From Hyphomicrobium sp. (lineage in GTDB: Bacteria; Pseudomonadota; Alphaproteobacteria; Rhizobiales; Hyphomicrobiaceae), in the NCBI GenBank assembly GCA_016793445.1, contig JAEUME010000018.1, positions 62,001 to 126,000 on the forward strand: a DNA stretch of 64,000 nt, written 5' to 3'. This document shows positions 25,851 to 35,146 of the stretch, piece by piece. The translations under genes were made by a program, and so were the position numbers. The notes beneath the pieces were generated by a model. That model ran no database searches. It was given only the letters and a program-made list of their open reading frames with translations, and was not told the DNA's origin. Numbering within the stretch: the stretch's first letter is position 1; each line of letters begins with the position of its first letter.

Positions 25851-26669
25851 ATGCGACTGCTTTTTCTCGGTGATATCGTCGGCCGTACCGGACGCAACGC
25901 AATTTTGGAAGCCCTGCCAGGGATCAGGGAGCACTACAATCTCGACTTCGTCATTATCAACGGCGAGAATGCGGCCGGCGGGTTCGGCATCACCGAGTCC
26001 ATCCTGAACGATCTGATCGACGCTGGGGCCGACTGCGTCACGCTGGGTAATCACGCTTTCGACCAGAAGGATACGCTCGTCTTCATCGAGCGCCATGACC
26101 GCCTCATTCGTCCGCTCAATTTCCCAAAAGGCACGCCGGGACGCGGCGCGGTGATGCTCAAAGCCAGGAATGGCTCGGACGTCCTCGTCATCAACGCGAT
26201 GGGTCGCGTCTACATGACCGAACTCGATTGTCCCTTCCGCGCCGTCGATAACGAGATCACGGCCTGCAAGCTCAAGCAGGGGGCCGATGTCATCATCGTC
26301 GATTTCCACGCCGAGGCGACGAGCGAGAAGCAATCGTTCGGCTACTTCGTAGATGGCCGGGTAACGGGCGTTATCGGGACCCATACCCACACGCCGACGT
26401 CGGATCACCGCATTCTGCCCAATGGCACCGCCTTCATGTCGGACGCTGGAATGTGTGGGGACTACAACTCAGTGTTGGGCATGGATGCGGAGGAACCATT
26501 GAGCCGGTTCCTGACGAAAATTCCCCGCACCCGTTACGAACCGGCCATGGGCGAGGCCACCCTATGCGGTCTTGCCATCGATATCGATGATGCCACGGGG
26601 CTTGCGCGGCGCGTTGCTCCCTTCCGGCGCGGGCCTCATCTTGATCCTGTCGAACCCGACTTCTGGTAG
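25851..26669 (+). CDS. YmdB-type metallophosphoesterase (TIGR00282)
   Basis: The 272-residue product begins MRLLFLGDIVGRTGRNAI and has the calcineurin-like dimetal motifs: GDIVG, INGENAAGG, GNHAFDQ, FHAEATSEKQ and GTHTHTPTSDHRILPNGTAF (shown in pieces). Bacillus YmdB is a 2',3'-cyclic nucleotide phosphodiesterase affecting biofilm and sporulation choices; the role in proteobacteria is not defined. The ATG at 25851 follows GGGA closely. It forms a run with fau upstream and the LytM-type gene 10 bases downstream. Confidence 0.9.
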   Translation: MRLLFLGDIVGRTGRNAILEALPGIREHYNLDFVIINGENAAGGFGITESILNDLIDAGADCVTLGNHAFDQKDTLVFIERHDRLIRPLNFPKGTPGRGAVMLKARNGSDVLVINAMGRVYMTELDCPFRAVDNEITACKLKQGADVIIVDFHAEATSEKQSFGYFVDGRVTGVIGTHTHTPTSDHRILPNGTAFMSDAGMCGDYNSVLGMDAEEPLSRFLTKIPRTRYEPAMGEATLCGLAIDIDDATGLARRVAPFRRGPHLDPVEPDFW

Positions 26670-26679
26670 GGCGAGTGCG

Positions 26680-27171
26680 ATGCGAGCTGATTGTGCAAAA
26701 GCGGTGCTGCTGGCGGGTCTTGCGATGGCGCTGCCGTCCAACATCTTTGCCGCGGACTGTCAGATGGCGGTTTCCGCGCAAGAGGCTCTGGTGTTTTCCC
26801 GGCCGGCGGCCGGAAGCGTCATCAAGGAGTTCGGCGATCAGTATGACGAGATGTCCAAGTCGAAAAGGTTCCATGGCGGCGTCGATCTCGAAGGCCCCGA
26901 GGGCGAGCAGGTTTATGCGGCGCGCAGCGGCAAGGTGGCCGAGGCCGGCAAGAAAGGCGATCTTGGCCTTTACGTCCGCATCGCCCATGGCTCGGGCGTC
27001 GAGACGGGATACGGGCATTTGAGCGCGATCTCCGTCAGTGCGGGCGAGTGCATCACCGGCGGCCGCCAGATCGGCAAGATCGGCGCGACGGGCAAAACGT
27101 CAGCACCCCAACTGCACTTTGAGGTGCTGCGCGACGGCAAGCCCGTCAATCCGCTCGACTTTCTGCAATAG
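26680..27171 (+). CDS. M23/LytM-domain exported protein, one catalytic His replaced
   Basis: A 163-residue protein: signal peptide ([20 protein letters not shown]) and one M23 domain. The metal ligands are present (His65 and Asp69 in RFHGGVDL, His146 in QLHFEV) and so is His113 of YGHL, but the first His of the canonical HLH motif is Gln144 (PQLHFE). In NlpD and EnvC related changes go with loss of hydrolase activity and a switch to activating cell-wall amidases, so this may be an amidase activator rather than an endopeptidase. No LysM domain or coiled coil is present. The start at 26680 gives the signal peptide. Confidence 0.8.
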   Translation: MRADCAKAVLLAGLAMALPSNIFAADCQMAVSAQEALVFSRPAAGSVIKEFGDQYDEMSKSKRFHGGVDLEGPEGEQVYAARSGKVAEAGKKGDLGLYVRIAHGSGVETGYGHLSAISVSAGECITGGRQIGKIGATGKTSAPQLHFEVLRDGKPVNPLDFLQ

Positions 27172-27298
27172 GCATTGGGGCGCGCATTTTCCGGCCACGG
27201 GGCGCATCAGGTCGGCCGACGGGCTTGACCAGCCCCCGGAGGTTACGCCAAACACGGGGCCGATCAAGCACCACCGCAACGAACTTCAGGGCGCAGCC

Positions 27299-28048
27299 AT
27301 GGCCGGCCATTCAGCATTCAAGAACATCATGCACAAGAAGGGACGCGCCGATGCCGCGCGTTCCAAGATGTTCGCCAAGCTCTCCCGCGAGATCACCGTT
27401 GCGGCCAAGCTCGGCAGTCCCGACCCGTCCATGAACCCGCGCCTGCGCCTTGCCATTCAGGAAGCGCGCGCGGAAAACATGCCGAAAGACAACATTGAGC
27501 GCGCCATCAAGAAGGCGGCCGGCGGCGACACCGAGAACTACGACGAAGTGCGCTACGAGGGTTACGCGCCCGGCGGTGTAGCGGTTATCGTGGAGGCTCT
27601 GACCGACAACCGCAACCGCACCGGCGGTGCGGTGCGCTCGGTCTTCACCAAGCACGACGGCAACCTGGGCTCGACAGGCTCGGTCAGCCACATGTTCAAT
27701 CATGTCGGCGAGATTACCTACAAACCGGACGCGGGTTCGCCCGATGCCATTCTGGAAGCGGCCATCGAGGCCGGCGCGGACGATGCCGTCTCTGATGCCG
27801 GCGGCCACCTCATTACCTGTTCGTTCGACAGCCTCGGCACTGTCGCGGCAGTTCTTGAAAAGGCTCTCGGGGAGGCGGTGAGCGTCAAGGCGGTCTGGAA
27901 GCCGGGCCTGACGACGCCGGTCGATGAGGACAACGCGCAGAAGATCCTCAAGATGATCACGGCGCTCGAGGACGACGACGACGTGCAGAACGTCTTTGCC
28001 AACTTCGAGGTGTCCGAGGACGTGATGAAGAAGCTCACGGCCGCTTAG
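27299..28048 (+). CDS. yebC: YebC/PmpR family regulatory protein
   Basis: A 249-residue protein starting [20 protein letters not shown], the invariant N-terminus of the family, and containing [36 protein letters not shown] and the acidic C-terminal domain. YebC proteins were described as transcription regulators; more recent work ties them to ribosome rescue on proline stretches, and several tracts of that kind are encoded in this window (tolA, the L,D-transpeptidases). It is followed by a gene-free 307 bases and then by ruvCA, its usual neighbours. Confidence 0.95.
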   Translation: MAGHSAFKNIMHKKGRADAARSKMFAKLSREITVAAKLGSPDPSMNPRLRLAIQEARAENMPKDNIERAIKKAAGGDTENYDEVRYEGYAPGGVAVIVEALTDNRNRTGGAVRSVFTKHDGNLGSTGSVSHMFNHVGEITYKPDAGSPDAILEAAIEAGADDAVSDAGGHLITCSFDSLGTVAAVLEKALGEAVSVKAVWKPGLTTPVDEDNAQKILKMITALEDDDDVQNVFANFEVSEDVMKKLTAA

Positions 28049-28355
28049 AGCGCATTTCTTTTCTGCTTTCGCGAAAATCGCGGCAACCGCCACACGCGTT
28101 CGCACACCGGGCGCGTCCCGTCTTGGCCTTCAGCGGCCCTGCATCCTTACCAACATCGTCATCGCCGTTAACGGGGGTTAACGTGCGTACACGAACTAAT
28201 GGTGAATTTTTCTTTAAGTCGCTAAAATTGCGCGACGTCCGTCAACGTCTTGGTGACAATTGGCGGTTAAATTCCATTCATAATTTATGATGACTTCACC
28301 ATTGCGGCGCCGTTGCGGGTGGCCCGTCCAACTTCTGAAAGATTAGGAGCAAGGC
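28049..28355. other. Intergenic region with TTAA-N6-TTAA
   Basis: No gene is supported. At 28168-28181 TTAAC occurs twice with a six-base gap, one base short of a CtrA box. The A+T-rich stretch around 28195-28290 is likely to hold the promoter of the small gene at 28356; no unambiguous -35/-10 pair was found. Confidence 0.4.
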
Positions 28356-28565
28356 ATGGGCAGTCATGGGTCCCCGATGTTCGAGGCCTACACACGAACG
28401 CTAAGGCGCATCTATTGGGCCGAGTTCGTCGATGCGCAATTGAGCGCCTCACGGCCGCAGAATTTCAAGGCCTCCATCGTGGAGGACCCCATGCCCGAGC
28501 CTGATCATTTGGCGAAGGCCTTCGAGTACCACCGTTATCGTACGACGCCGGCCACGTCTGACTAA
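28356..28565 (+). CDS. Small hypothetical protein, 69 residues
   Basis: The ATG has a good AGGAG site 7 bases upstream. The product (MGSHGSPMFEAYTRTLRRIY onward) has an amphipathic N-terminal helix and a polar C-terminal half with two Pro-rich turns; no signal peptide, membrane segment or known motif is seen. It stands between yebC and ruvC with its own A+T-rich upstream region. The clear ribosome site and promoter-like region argue that it is expressed, but the function is unknown. Confidence 0.6.
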   Translation: MGSHGSPMFEAYTRTLRRIYWAEFVDAQLSASRPQNFKASIVEDPMPEPDHLAKAFEYHRYRTTPATSD

Positions 28566-28703
28566 GTCTGCCGTCCCGCAAGGCAGGCCCCGGATCGTTG
28601 CCCGCAGTTCGCGCTTCGGGTGGCGGTCCGGGTTCCTCTTTTTTGGGGCCGGATGTGGAGCAGGCGCCCGCGCGGTTGAACGCTGCCCGTGCTATCAGAG
28701 GGC

Positions 28704-29231
28704 ATGAAAACATCAGCGATTCGCATTCTCGGCCTCGATCCCGGGCTTCGCCGCACCGGCTGGGGCATTCTCGACAGTGACGGGGTGCGCTTGAGCTACG
28801 TGGCCTCCGGCGTGATCACCTCGCCTTCGGGTGACGATCTTGCCTACCGCCTGCGCGCGCTGTTTGAAGGCATCAACGGCATTATCGCAAGCTTCTCTCC
28901 GCGCGAGGCGGCGGTGGAGGAAACGTTCGTCAACGAGAATCCACGCTCCACGTTGAAGCTCGGGCAGGCCCGCGGCGCCGCGTTGCTTGCCCCCGCCATG
29001 CGCGGTCTGCAGGTCGCCGAATACACGCCCAACCAGATCAAGAAGACGGTTGTCGGCGCCGGGCATGCTCAAAAGCAGCAGATCCAGGCCATGATCGGCT
29101 TCCTGCTGCCGAAAGCGAAGTTTGACAGCGCAGACGAGGCGGATGCGCTCGCGATCGCCATCTGTCATGCCAACCATCGCTTCACGCCGCAGGCGGCCGC
29201 CCTTCGCCTGATGAAGGAAGCGCGCACATGA
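28704..29231 (+). CDS. ruvC: Holliday junction endodeoxyribonuclease RuvC
   Basis: RuvC cuts Holliday junctions symmetrically with RuvAB. The 175-residue product has the RNase H-like fold motifs with acidic residues in [14 protein letters not shown] (first Asp), [23 protein letters not shown] (given in order; Glu) and the C-terminal [12 protein letters not shown]. The ATG at 28704 has GAGGG just upstream. Its last codon overlaps the ruvA start (ATGA at 29228), so translation is coupled. Confidence 0.97.
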   Translation: MKTSAIRILGLDPGLRRTGWGILDSDGVRLSYVASGVITSPSGDDLAYRLRALFEGINGIIASFSPREAAVEETFVNENPRSTLKLGQARGAALLAPAMRGLQVAEYTPNQIKKTVVGAGHAQKQQIQAMIGFLLPKAKFDSADEADALAIAICHANHRFTPQAAALRLMKEART

Positions 29232-29848
29232 TTGGCAAGCTGCGCGGCAAGGTGGACACCATAGGTGAAAGCTTTCTCATCATCGACGTGGGCGGTGTCG
29301 GCTATGAGGTCCAGGCGTCCGCGCGCGCCTTGCGCAATCTGAAGGCGGGCGAGGAGGTTTCCCTCACCATTGATACCCACGTGCGCGAGGATGCCATACG
29401 CCTCTTCGGGTTTCAGAGTGAGTTGGAGCGCAACTGGTTTCGCACGTTGCAGACCATTCAGGGCGTGGGCGCGAAGGTCGCGCTCAGCCTGCTCGGTATC
29501 ATGAGCCCCCAGGACCTTGCCAACGCCATTGCGCTGGGCAATTGGGCCGCTGTCGAGGAGGCGCCGGGGGTCGGCAAAAAACTTGCCCAGCGGATCGTCG
29601 CGGAGTTGAAGGATAAGGCGCCCGCACTGTCGGTTGCCGGTCTCAACGTCCCTGCGGCGTCTGGCAGCGCTGCACAGCCGCAGGCCGCGCTGCATGGGCA
29701 CGCGGCTGAGGCGATCTCGGCCCTCACCAATCTTGGATACAACCCGCAGCAAGCCTCTGCCGCCGTCGCCACAGCCATGGGCGAATTGGGTGATGCAGCC
29801 GACACGGCGGCGCTCATCAAGCGCGGCCTGAAAGCCTTGGCGCGCTAG
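29228..29848 (+). CDS. ruvA: Holliday junction branch migration protein RuvA
   Basis: A 206-residue protein with the OB-fold N-terminus ([20 protein letters not shown]), two helix-hairpin-helix motifs ([17 protein letters not shown] and [21 protein letters not shown]) and a C-terminal three-helix domain that contacts RuvB ([20 protein letters not shown]). It tetramerises on the junction and loads RuvB. In most relatives ruvB follows directly; here four other genes lie between, with ruvB starting at 32158. Confidence 0.97.
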   Translation: MIGKLRGKVDTIGESFLIIDVGGVGYEVQASARALRNLKAGEEVSLTIDTHVREDAIRLFGFQSELERNWFRTLQTIQGVGAKVALSLLGIMSPQDLANAIALGNWAAVEEAPGVGKKLAQRIVAELKDKAPALSVAGLNVPAASGSAAQPQAALHGHAAEAISALTNLGYNPQQASAAVATAMGELGDAADTAALIKRGLKALAR

Positions 29849-29932
29849 GCGCCGGAGTTCGCGGCGTCGAAGTTTTGCGTCACCTACCTAAGGCAAGCCG
29901 AGGGGTGCTTGCGTGTTTCCTGGAGGAATGAA

Positions 29933-30649
29933 ATGGCGGCATTCGTCGTCGCGCATGGCGCCTGGTCGGCGGGCTTTGTGTGGAAGCGGATGCATCCGTT
30001 GCTGCGCGCAGCCGGACATGATCTCTTCACGCCGACGCACACGGGGCTCGGCGAGCGATGGCATCTGGCGCACGCGCAGATCGATCTGGAACATCACATC
30101 GAAGACATCTGCGCCGTGCTCTTTCATGAGGATCTCCACGACGTCATTCTTGTCGGTCACAGCTATGGCGGCTTCGTCGCCACGGGAGTTGCCGACCGCA
30201 TGCCGGAACGCTTGTCTCACGTCGTCTATCTTGATGCCTTCGCGCCCAAGGCGGGCGATACGATGCTCGATCTTGCGACACCGGAGTCGCGGGAACGCTG
30301 GGTGGAGGGCGCGCGGACCGAGGGCGACGGGTGGCGCGTGCCTCCCAATCCCTTGCCGCCCGATACGTCCGCTGCCGACCTGGAGTGGATCATGCCCCGC
30401 CGTCATCCCCAGCCGCTCAAGACTATGACACAGCCGCTGGCTCTGACGCGCGCCGAGACGGCACTGCCGCGCAGCTTCATCTACTGCACGCGCATCGGGC
30501 CTGGCGATATGTTCGGCCCCTTCGCGCGCGCGGCCAAAGCCGATAGCCGCTGGCGCTATTTCGAGATGGACGCGAGCCATAATCCGCACATCACCGCGCC
30601 GGATGCGCTGGCGGACATCTTGTGCGCAATCGCTGCGGGGCATGCGTGA
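29933..30649 (+). CDS. Alpha/beta hydrolase
   Basis: A 238-residue serine hydrolase of the esterase/hydroxynitrile-lyase-like branch: oxyanion-hole region VVAHGAWSAGFVW near the N-terminus, nucleophile elbow VGHSYGG, a lid region (about residues 120-170), and a likely catalytic His in MDASHNPHI near the C-terminus. The ATG at 29933 has a perfect GGAGG six bases before it. It interrupts ruvA-ruvB. Substrate unknown; similar proteins are annotated as esterases acting on small aromatic or plant-type esters. Confidence 0.85.
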   Translation: MAAFVVAHGAWSAGFVWKRMHPLLRAAGHDLFTPTHTGLGERWHLAHAQIDLEHHIEDICAVLFHEDLHDVILVGHSYGGFVATGVADRMPERLSHVVYLDAFAPKAGDTMLDLATPESRERWVEGARTEGDGWRVPPNPLPPDTSAADLEWIMPRRHPQPLKTMTQPLALTRAETALPRSFIYCTRIGPGDMFGPFARAAKADSRWRYFEMDASHNPHITAPDALADILCAIAAGHA

Positions 30650-30663
30650 GCCAGGATCGCACC

Positions 30664-31116
30664 ATGACGCGCATTTTCGTCGATGCCGACGCTTGCCCGG
30701 TGAAAGAGGAAGCGGCCAGGGTCGCCATGCGTCACGGCCTGTCCGTGATCTATGTCTCGAATGCTTGGATGCGTCTGCCCGACGGCGAAAAGGTGGAGCG
30801 CGTCCTCGTACCCGACGGCCCCGATGCAGCCGACGATTGGATTGCACAGCGTGCCGTTAAGGGTGACATCGTCGTTACGCAAGATATTCTGCTTGCCTCC
30901 CGGGCGCTGAAGGCGGGGGCACGGGCCATAGGCAACACCGGCAAGCCTTTCACAGAAGCCTCGATCGGCATGGCGCTCGCCATGCGAGAGCTCTCGCAGC
31001 ATTTGCGTGAAACCGGTGAGGGTGGAAGCTACAACGCGTCTTTCAGCAAGGCAAACCGCTCCGCGTTTCTTCAGGCTCTCGAGCAGGCGGTCCAGGACAT
31101 CAGGCGCGGGCGTTGA
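30664..31116 (+). CDS. yaiI: YaiI/YqxD family protein (UPF0178, DUF188)
   Basis: The 150-residue product has the family signatures FVDADACPVK at the N-terminus, DWIAQRAVKGDIVVTQDILLA in the middle and GNTGKPFTEASIGMALAMREL. The acidic residues recall PIN-like nucleases, and such an activity has been suggested, but no function is established. It starts 14 bases after the hydrolase stop codon and probably shares its transcript. Confidence 0.9.
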   Translation: MTRIFVDADACPVKEEAARVAMRHGLSVIYVSNAWMRLPDGEKVERVLVPDGPDAADDWIAQRAVKGDIVVTQDILLASRALKAGARAIGNTGKPFTEASIGMALAMRELSQHLRETGEGGSYNASFSKANRSAFLQALEQAVQDIRRGR

Positions 31117-31199
31117 GTAGCGTTCATCACCGGGTAGGGATGATGAAACGATTTGATCGTATCATCCGTCCACGAACCTAATCGGGGATGAGATCAGGA

Positions 31200-31553
31200 A
31201 TGGCCGACCGCCGCGAGAAAAATGCGACGCAGGAGCAGCGATTTGCGCCGCGCCGCCCGCGCCGTCTGCCGGCGCTGTTGGAGATCGAGGGTGCCGCCGG
31301 GCCGTTGTCCTGCTTCATTGTCGATATCTCGACGACGGGCGCCAAGGTCCAGCTGTCCCCGGGCTGGCAGAGTGCTGCCAGCTGCCCGTGTGGCCCCAAT
31401 ACGCGGGCAAGTCTCTTCGAGCGGGTGGAGAAAGTCCGATATCATTGTGTGATCGTGCGGACGGGTGCGGCACAGGTTGCGCTCAAATTCAGTGCTCCGC
31501 CCTTGCTTCCCATCATCACAGGTCAGCGTGCCGGCCAGCGGCCAAGTGCTTGA
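31200..31553 (+). CDS. PilZ domain protein, first of a tandem pair
   Basis: The 117-residue product is a single PilZ domain: RFAPRRPRR contains the RxxxR cyclic-di-GMP motif and DISTTGAKV the (D/N)xSxxG motif, followed by a beta-rich tail (YHCVIVRTGAAQVALKF). Single-domain PilZ proteins bind c-di-GMP and act by protein contact. The start could also be the ATG at 31188; neither has a well-spaced ribosome site. It is similar to the PilZ gene that follows, so the two arose by duplication. Confidence 0.8.
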   Translation: MADRREKNATQEQRFAPRRPRRLPALLEIEGAAGPLSCFIVDISTTGAKVQLSPGWQSAASCPCGPNTRASLFERVEKVRYHCVIVRTGAAQVALKFSAPPLLPIITGQRAGQRPSA

Positions 31554-31566
31554 CGCGACCTGCGCG

Positions 31567-31581
31567 TTAAGCCGCCATTAA
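31567..31581 (+). promoter_or_regulatory. CtrA box TTAA-N7-TTAA before PilZ gene
   Basis: TTAAGCCGCCATTAACC is a full CtrA site, 54 bases before the ATG of the second PilZ gene and 14 bases after the stop of the first. Its position suits a promoter overlapping site for the second gene. Confidence 0.6.
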
Positions 31582-31634
31582 CCGCTTCATGCGTTGATTC
31601 CGGGTTAGCTGCGGACATTCAGCGGGATAAGAAG

Positions 31635-32048
31635 ATGCGTTCGATCGACCGGATTTTATCAAAACGGAGCGCGGCTGCTTCCGACGCGCTCGAGAGCAAG
31701 GCGAGCGAGAAGCGCTTTGCGCCGCGCCGGTCCGGCATGACGCCTGCAATTGTCTATCTCGAGGATGGCCCGGGTTCCTTTCCCTGCCTCATCCGCGACA
31801 TGTCGGCGACCGGTGCGCGGCTCGAACTGCGCGAGGGATGGGATAACCCGTTCTCATCGGGCGTGAGTATGGACGACCGCATCAGCTTGGTCGTGCGGAT
31901 GGACCGTGTCATGTATCAGTGCAAGATCGTCCGCCGCGGCGCCAAGGAGCTTGGCGTTAAGTTCACGGCCGCGCCCAAGCCGCTCGCGAAAGCCATGCGC
32001 GAGGCTGCGCCTCCGGCTGAAAAGACCGGTTCTCCCGTGCGGAAATAA
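31635..32048 (+). CDS. PilZ domain protein, second of a tandem pair
   Basis: A 137-residue protein with an N-terminal tail of about 28 residues, then a PilZ domain with RFAPRRSG (RxxxR) and DMSATGARL ((D/N)xSxxG), a beta-rich part ending [11 protein letters not shown], and a Lys/Ala/Pro-rich tail. The arrangement predicts c-di-GMP binding. A perfect CtrA box lies 54 bases upstream, suggesting cell-cycle control separate from the first PilZ gene. Output (stalk, adhesion, motility) cannot be told from the sequence. Confidence 0.8.
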   Translation: MRSIDRILSKRSAAASDALESKASEKRFAPRRSGMTPAIVYLEDGPGSFPCLIRDMSATGARLELREGWDNPFSSGVSMDDRISLVVRMDRVMYQCKIVRRGAKELGVKFTAAPKPLAKAMREAAPPAEKTGSPVRK

Positions 32049-32157
32049 CCAGCCTCGCCATAAGGGCTGGCCCGTGACGGCGCATTTTGTGTGCCTGGAT
32101 TGGGATAGTGCGACGTGTCTGCTTGACGGCGGCGGCGAACACCGCCACGAACAAACC

Positions 32158-33222
32158 ATGACCGACCGCCTCATCAGTTCGGTAAAGCGCGAAACGGACG
32201 CCTTCGAGGCGACGATCCGCCCTCAGTCGCTCGCCGAGTTCATCGGGCAGGAGCAGGCGCGCGCCAACCTCAATGTCTTCATTCAGGCCGCGAAGGGGCG
32301 AGGTGACGCGCTCGATCATGTGCTGTTTGCCGGTCCTCCGGGCCTGGGCAAGACGACCCTCGCCCAGATCATGGCCAAGGAACTGGGCGTAGGGTTCCGC
32401 GCAACCTCTGGTCCGGTGATTTCTAAGGCGGGTGATCTTGCCGCGCTGCTGACCAATCTGGAGGAGCGCGACGTCCTCTTCATCGATGAGATCCACCGGC
32501 TCAATCCAGCGGTAGAGGAAATTCTCTACCCCGCCATGGAGGACTTCCAGCTCGATCTGATGATCGGCGAAGGGCCAGCGGCGCGTTCGGTGCGCATCGA
32601 CTTGCCGAAATTCACGCTTGTCGGCGCGACGACGCGTGCCGGATTGCTCACCAATCCTCTGCGTGATCGTTTCGGCATTCCCGTCCGGCTCAACTTCTAC
32701 ACCATCGACGAGCTCGAGCTTGTCGTGGCGCGCGGCGCGCGCGTCCTGGGCGCTCCGATGGCATCGGATGGGGCGCGCGAAGTGGCCAGGCGCGCACGCG
32801 GCACGCCGCGCATCGCAGGCCGCCTGCTGCGCCGGGTTCGCGACTTTGCCGCCGTGGAAGGTGCGGCCGTCATCAACGCCGCCGTTGCCGATCGCGCCTT
32901 GCGCCTTCTCGAAGTCGATAACGAGGGCCTGGACTCGTTGGACCATCGCTATCTCGGCTGCATCGCGCACAACTACGATGGCGGTCCGGTCGGCATCGAA
33001 ACCCTGGCCGCCGCGTTGTCCGAGCCGCGCGATGCTCTGGAAGAAATCGTAGAGCCTTACCTCCTCCAGCAGGGGTTCATTGGCCGTACGCCGCGCGGGC
33101 GTGTGCTGACCTTGAAGGCTTACCGCCATTTGGGTCTTTCGGGCCCTGCGCGCACCGCCGCGCCCCAGTTGCCGATCTTCGATGAGGGCGATGAGGCGGA
33201 AGAAGGCGGAAAAAGGCGCTAG
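32158..33222 (+). CDS. ruvB: Holliday junction branch migration helicase RuvB
   Basis: The AAA+ motor of branch migration, 354 residues. It starts [20 protein letters not shown], has [19 protein letters not shown], Walker [10 protein letters not shown], Walker [10 protein letters not shown], sensor 1 VGATTRAG, the arginine-finger region PLRDRFG, and the winged-helix C-terminus ([17 protein letters not shown]). The start at 32158 is the conserved N-terminus. It is separated from ruvCA by about 2.3 kb of other genes. The next gene's frame opens within its 3' end. Confidence 0.97.
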   Translation: MTDRLISSVKRETDAFEATIRPQSLAEFIGQEQARANLNVFIQAAKGRGDALDHVLFAGPPGLGKTTLAQIMAKELGVGFRATSGPVISKAGDLAALLTNLEERDVLFIDEIHRLNPAVEEILYPAMEDFQLDLMIGEGPAARSVRIDLPKFTLVGATTRAGLLTNPLRDRFGIPVRLNFYTIDELELVVARGARVLGAPMASDGAREVARRARGTPRIAGRLLRRVRDFAAVEGAAVINAAVADRALRLLEVDNEGLDSLDHRYLGCIAHNYDGGPVGIETLAAALSEPRDALEEIVEPYLLQQGFIGRTPRGRVLTLKAYRHLGLSGPARTAAPQLPIFDEGDEAEEGGKRR

Positions 33223-33286
33223 CGCAGGTCTCGCCGAAGACGCATCAACGCCTGCAATCGTGTCATGGACAGACGGGACTTCGGGA

Positions 33287-34225
33287 ATGCTCACGCGCCG
33301 TCAAGCACTCAAGGCACTCGCCACGTTAGGCTTTGCCAGCAGTGCGTCCGGCGGGTATGCGCTGGCGGAACCCTTTCGTACCAACGTGACGTCCTACGCG
33401 ATCACACCGGAACAATGGCCGGCGGATCTGAGCTTGCGCATCGCGATCATCGCCGACATTCACGCTATCGATCCTTGGGTCAGCGTCGGCCGCATTGAGC
33501 GGCTGGTCGCGCAAACCAATGCGCTTCAAGCCGATGCCGTCTTGTTGCTGGGCGACTTTGTCGTGGGCCACCGGCTTGGAAAATTAGGCAAGCCGGTGCC
33601 TCACGAGAAGTGGGCGCGTGCGCTTGCAGGTCTCACCGCGCCGCTCGGCGTGCATGCGGTTCTGGGAAATCACGATTGGTGGGAGGATCCTCAGACCCAG
33701 GTTCTCGAACGAGGACCGGTTCGCGCGGGGCTTGCGCTCCAAGAGGTGGGCATCCCGGTCTATGAAAACAAGGCCGTGCGGCTGGCGAAGGACGGCCGGC
33801 CGTTCTGGTTCGCAGGACTTGGCGATCAATGGGCCTTCTGGCCCAAGCCCGAGCGCTATGCCGACTTTGTCCGCCGGGGCAAGGTCGATTATCGCGGCGT
33901 GGACGATCTTCCAGCCACCCTCGCGCAAGTGACCGATGATGCGCCCGTCATCCTCATGGCGCATGAGCCCGACATCTTTCCGCAAGTGCCAAAGCGAGTC
34001 GCCGTTACGCTGTCGGGCCATACCCATGGCGGGCAGGTGCGGCTATTGGGCTATGCTCCCATCGTTCCCTCGAAGTTCAAGGACCGCTATGTCTACGGGC
34101 ATATTGTGGAGGAAGGGCGTCACCTGGTGGTGTCGGGCGGCATCGGCTGCTCGGGTCTGCCCGTGCGCTTTGGTTCCCCGCCCGAGATCGTCGTCGTGGA
34201 ACTCGGCTCGCACGGTCTCACATGA
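33287..34225 (+). CDS. Tat-exported metallophosphoesterase, copy 1
   Basis: The 312-residue product starts with a twin-arginine signal (TRRQALKALATLGFASSASG) and carries the calcineurin-like dimetal motifs: ADIHAIDPW, LLGDFVVGH, GNHDWWED, MAHEPDIF and GHTHGGQVRLLG. It belongs to the YkuE/YpbG-like group, often linked to lipid or cell-envelope phosphodiesters, substrate unknown. I chose ATG 33287 because it gives the Tat signal; the frame is open from 33182, inside ruvB. It overlaps copy 2 by four bases (ATGA). Confidence 0.85.
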   Translation: MLTRRQALKALATLGFASSASGGYALAEPFRTNVTSYAITPEQWPADLSLRIAIIADIHAIDPWVSVGRIERLVAQTNALQADAVLLLGDFVVGHRLGKLGKPVPHEKWARALAGLTAPLGVHAVLGNHDWWEDPQTQVLERGPVRAGLALQEVGIPVYENKAVRLAKDGRPFWFAGLGDQWAFWPKPERYADFVRRGKVDYRGVDDLPATLAQVTDDAPVILMAHEPDIFPQVPKRVAVTLSGHTHGGQVRLLGYAPIVPSKFKDRYVYGHIVEEGRHLVVSGGIGCSGLPVRFGSPPEIVVVELGSHGLT

Positions 34226-35136
34226 TAACTCGGCGGGCTGTTCTTAAGGGCGGCGCAGCGGCCGTTGCGGCAGGTGTTGGGCTGGCGGGTTATGCTTTCG
34301 GCATCGAGCCTATGCGCACGCGCGTGACGCGCTACGCCGTGACGCCGCCCGGATGGCCTCCACATCTCACGCTCAAAATTGCGGTTCTGGCGGATATCCA
34401 CGCCTGTCAGCCGTGGATGAGCGAGCAGCGTATCGAGAACATTGCACGGCAGACGAATGCGCTGCAGCCAGACATTATACTGTTAGCTGGCGACTACTGC
34501 GCCGGTCATCGATGGGTCACGGATTGGGTGCATTCACAGGATTGGTCGCGGGCTCTGGGCAAGCTCGTAGCGCCTTTGGGCGTCCATGCTGTCCTGGGTA
34601 ATCACGACTGGTGGGAGGACAAGACGGCGCAACGCAATGGTCATGGACCGGTCTTCAGCCGCAGCGCACTGGAGGCCAATAATATTAGAGTTTATGAAAA
34701 CCAAGCGGCCCGCCTTGAGACAACGGGCGGAGGGTTTTGGATTGCCGGACTTGGTGATCAACTGGCGCTGCTCCCGGGCAAGAAGTATGGCCGTGAGGCG
34801 ATGAGGGGTGTCGATGACCTTGCAGGGACTCTCGCGCGAGTAACCGATCGTTCTCCCGTCCTGCTGCTTGCGCACGAGCCCGACGTTTTTCCCCGTGTTC
34901 CGGATCGAGTATCCCTGACTATTGCCGGTCACACACATGGCGGGCAGGTGCGGCTATTGGGCTACTCGCCGATCGTTCCATCGCGGTTTGGAAATCGCTA
35001 TGCCTACGGCCATATCATTGAGAATGGCCGACACATGATTGTTTCGGGTGGATTGGGGTGTGCAATCATGCCTGTCCGCTTCAATGTGCCGCCCGAGATC
35101 GTCGTCGTGGAACTCGGCATGAGTGCTTCAGTCTGA
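34222..35136 (+). CDS. Tat-exported metallophosphoesterase, copy 2
   Basis: A 304-residue paralogue of the preceding gene, translationally coupled to it (ATGA overlap). It has its own Tat signal (TRRAVLKGGAAAVAAGVGLAG) and the same motifs: ADIHACQPW, LAGDYCAGH, GNHDWWED, LAHEPDVF, GHTHGGQVRLLG. DNA around the last His motif and the PPEIVVVELG ending is nearly identical to copy 1, while the rest has diverged, which suggests a tandem duplication with local gene conversion. The two may act as a heterodimer or on different substrates. Confidence 0.85.
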   Translation: MITRRAVLKGGAAAVAAGVGLAGYAFGIEPMRTRVTRYAVTPPGWPPHLTLKIAVLADIHACQPWMSEQRIENIARQTNALQPDIILLAGDYCAGHRWVTDWVHSQDWSRALGKLVAPLGVHAVLGNHDWWEDKTAQRNGHGPVFSRSALEANNIRVYENQAARLETTGGGFWIAGLGDQLALLPGKKYGREAMRGVDDLAGTLARVTDRSPVLLLAHEPDVFPRVPDRVSLTIAGHTHGGQVRLLGYSPIVPSRFGNRYAYGHIIENGRHMIVSGGLGCAIMPVRFNVPPEIVVVELGMSASV

Positions 35137-35146
35137 GCGGGATAAT

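Noticed and set aside
28168..28181. CtrA box upstream of the 69-residue gene
   Set aside because: The two TTAA halves are six bases apart instead of seven, so it is not a proper full site.
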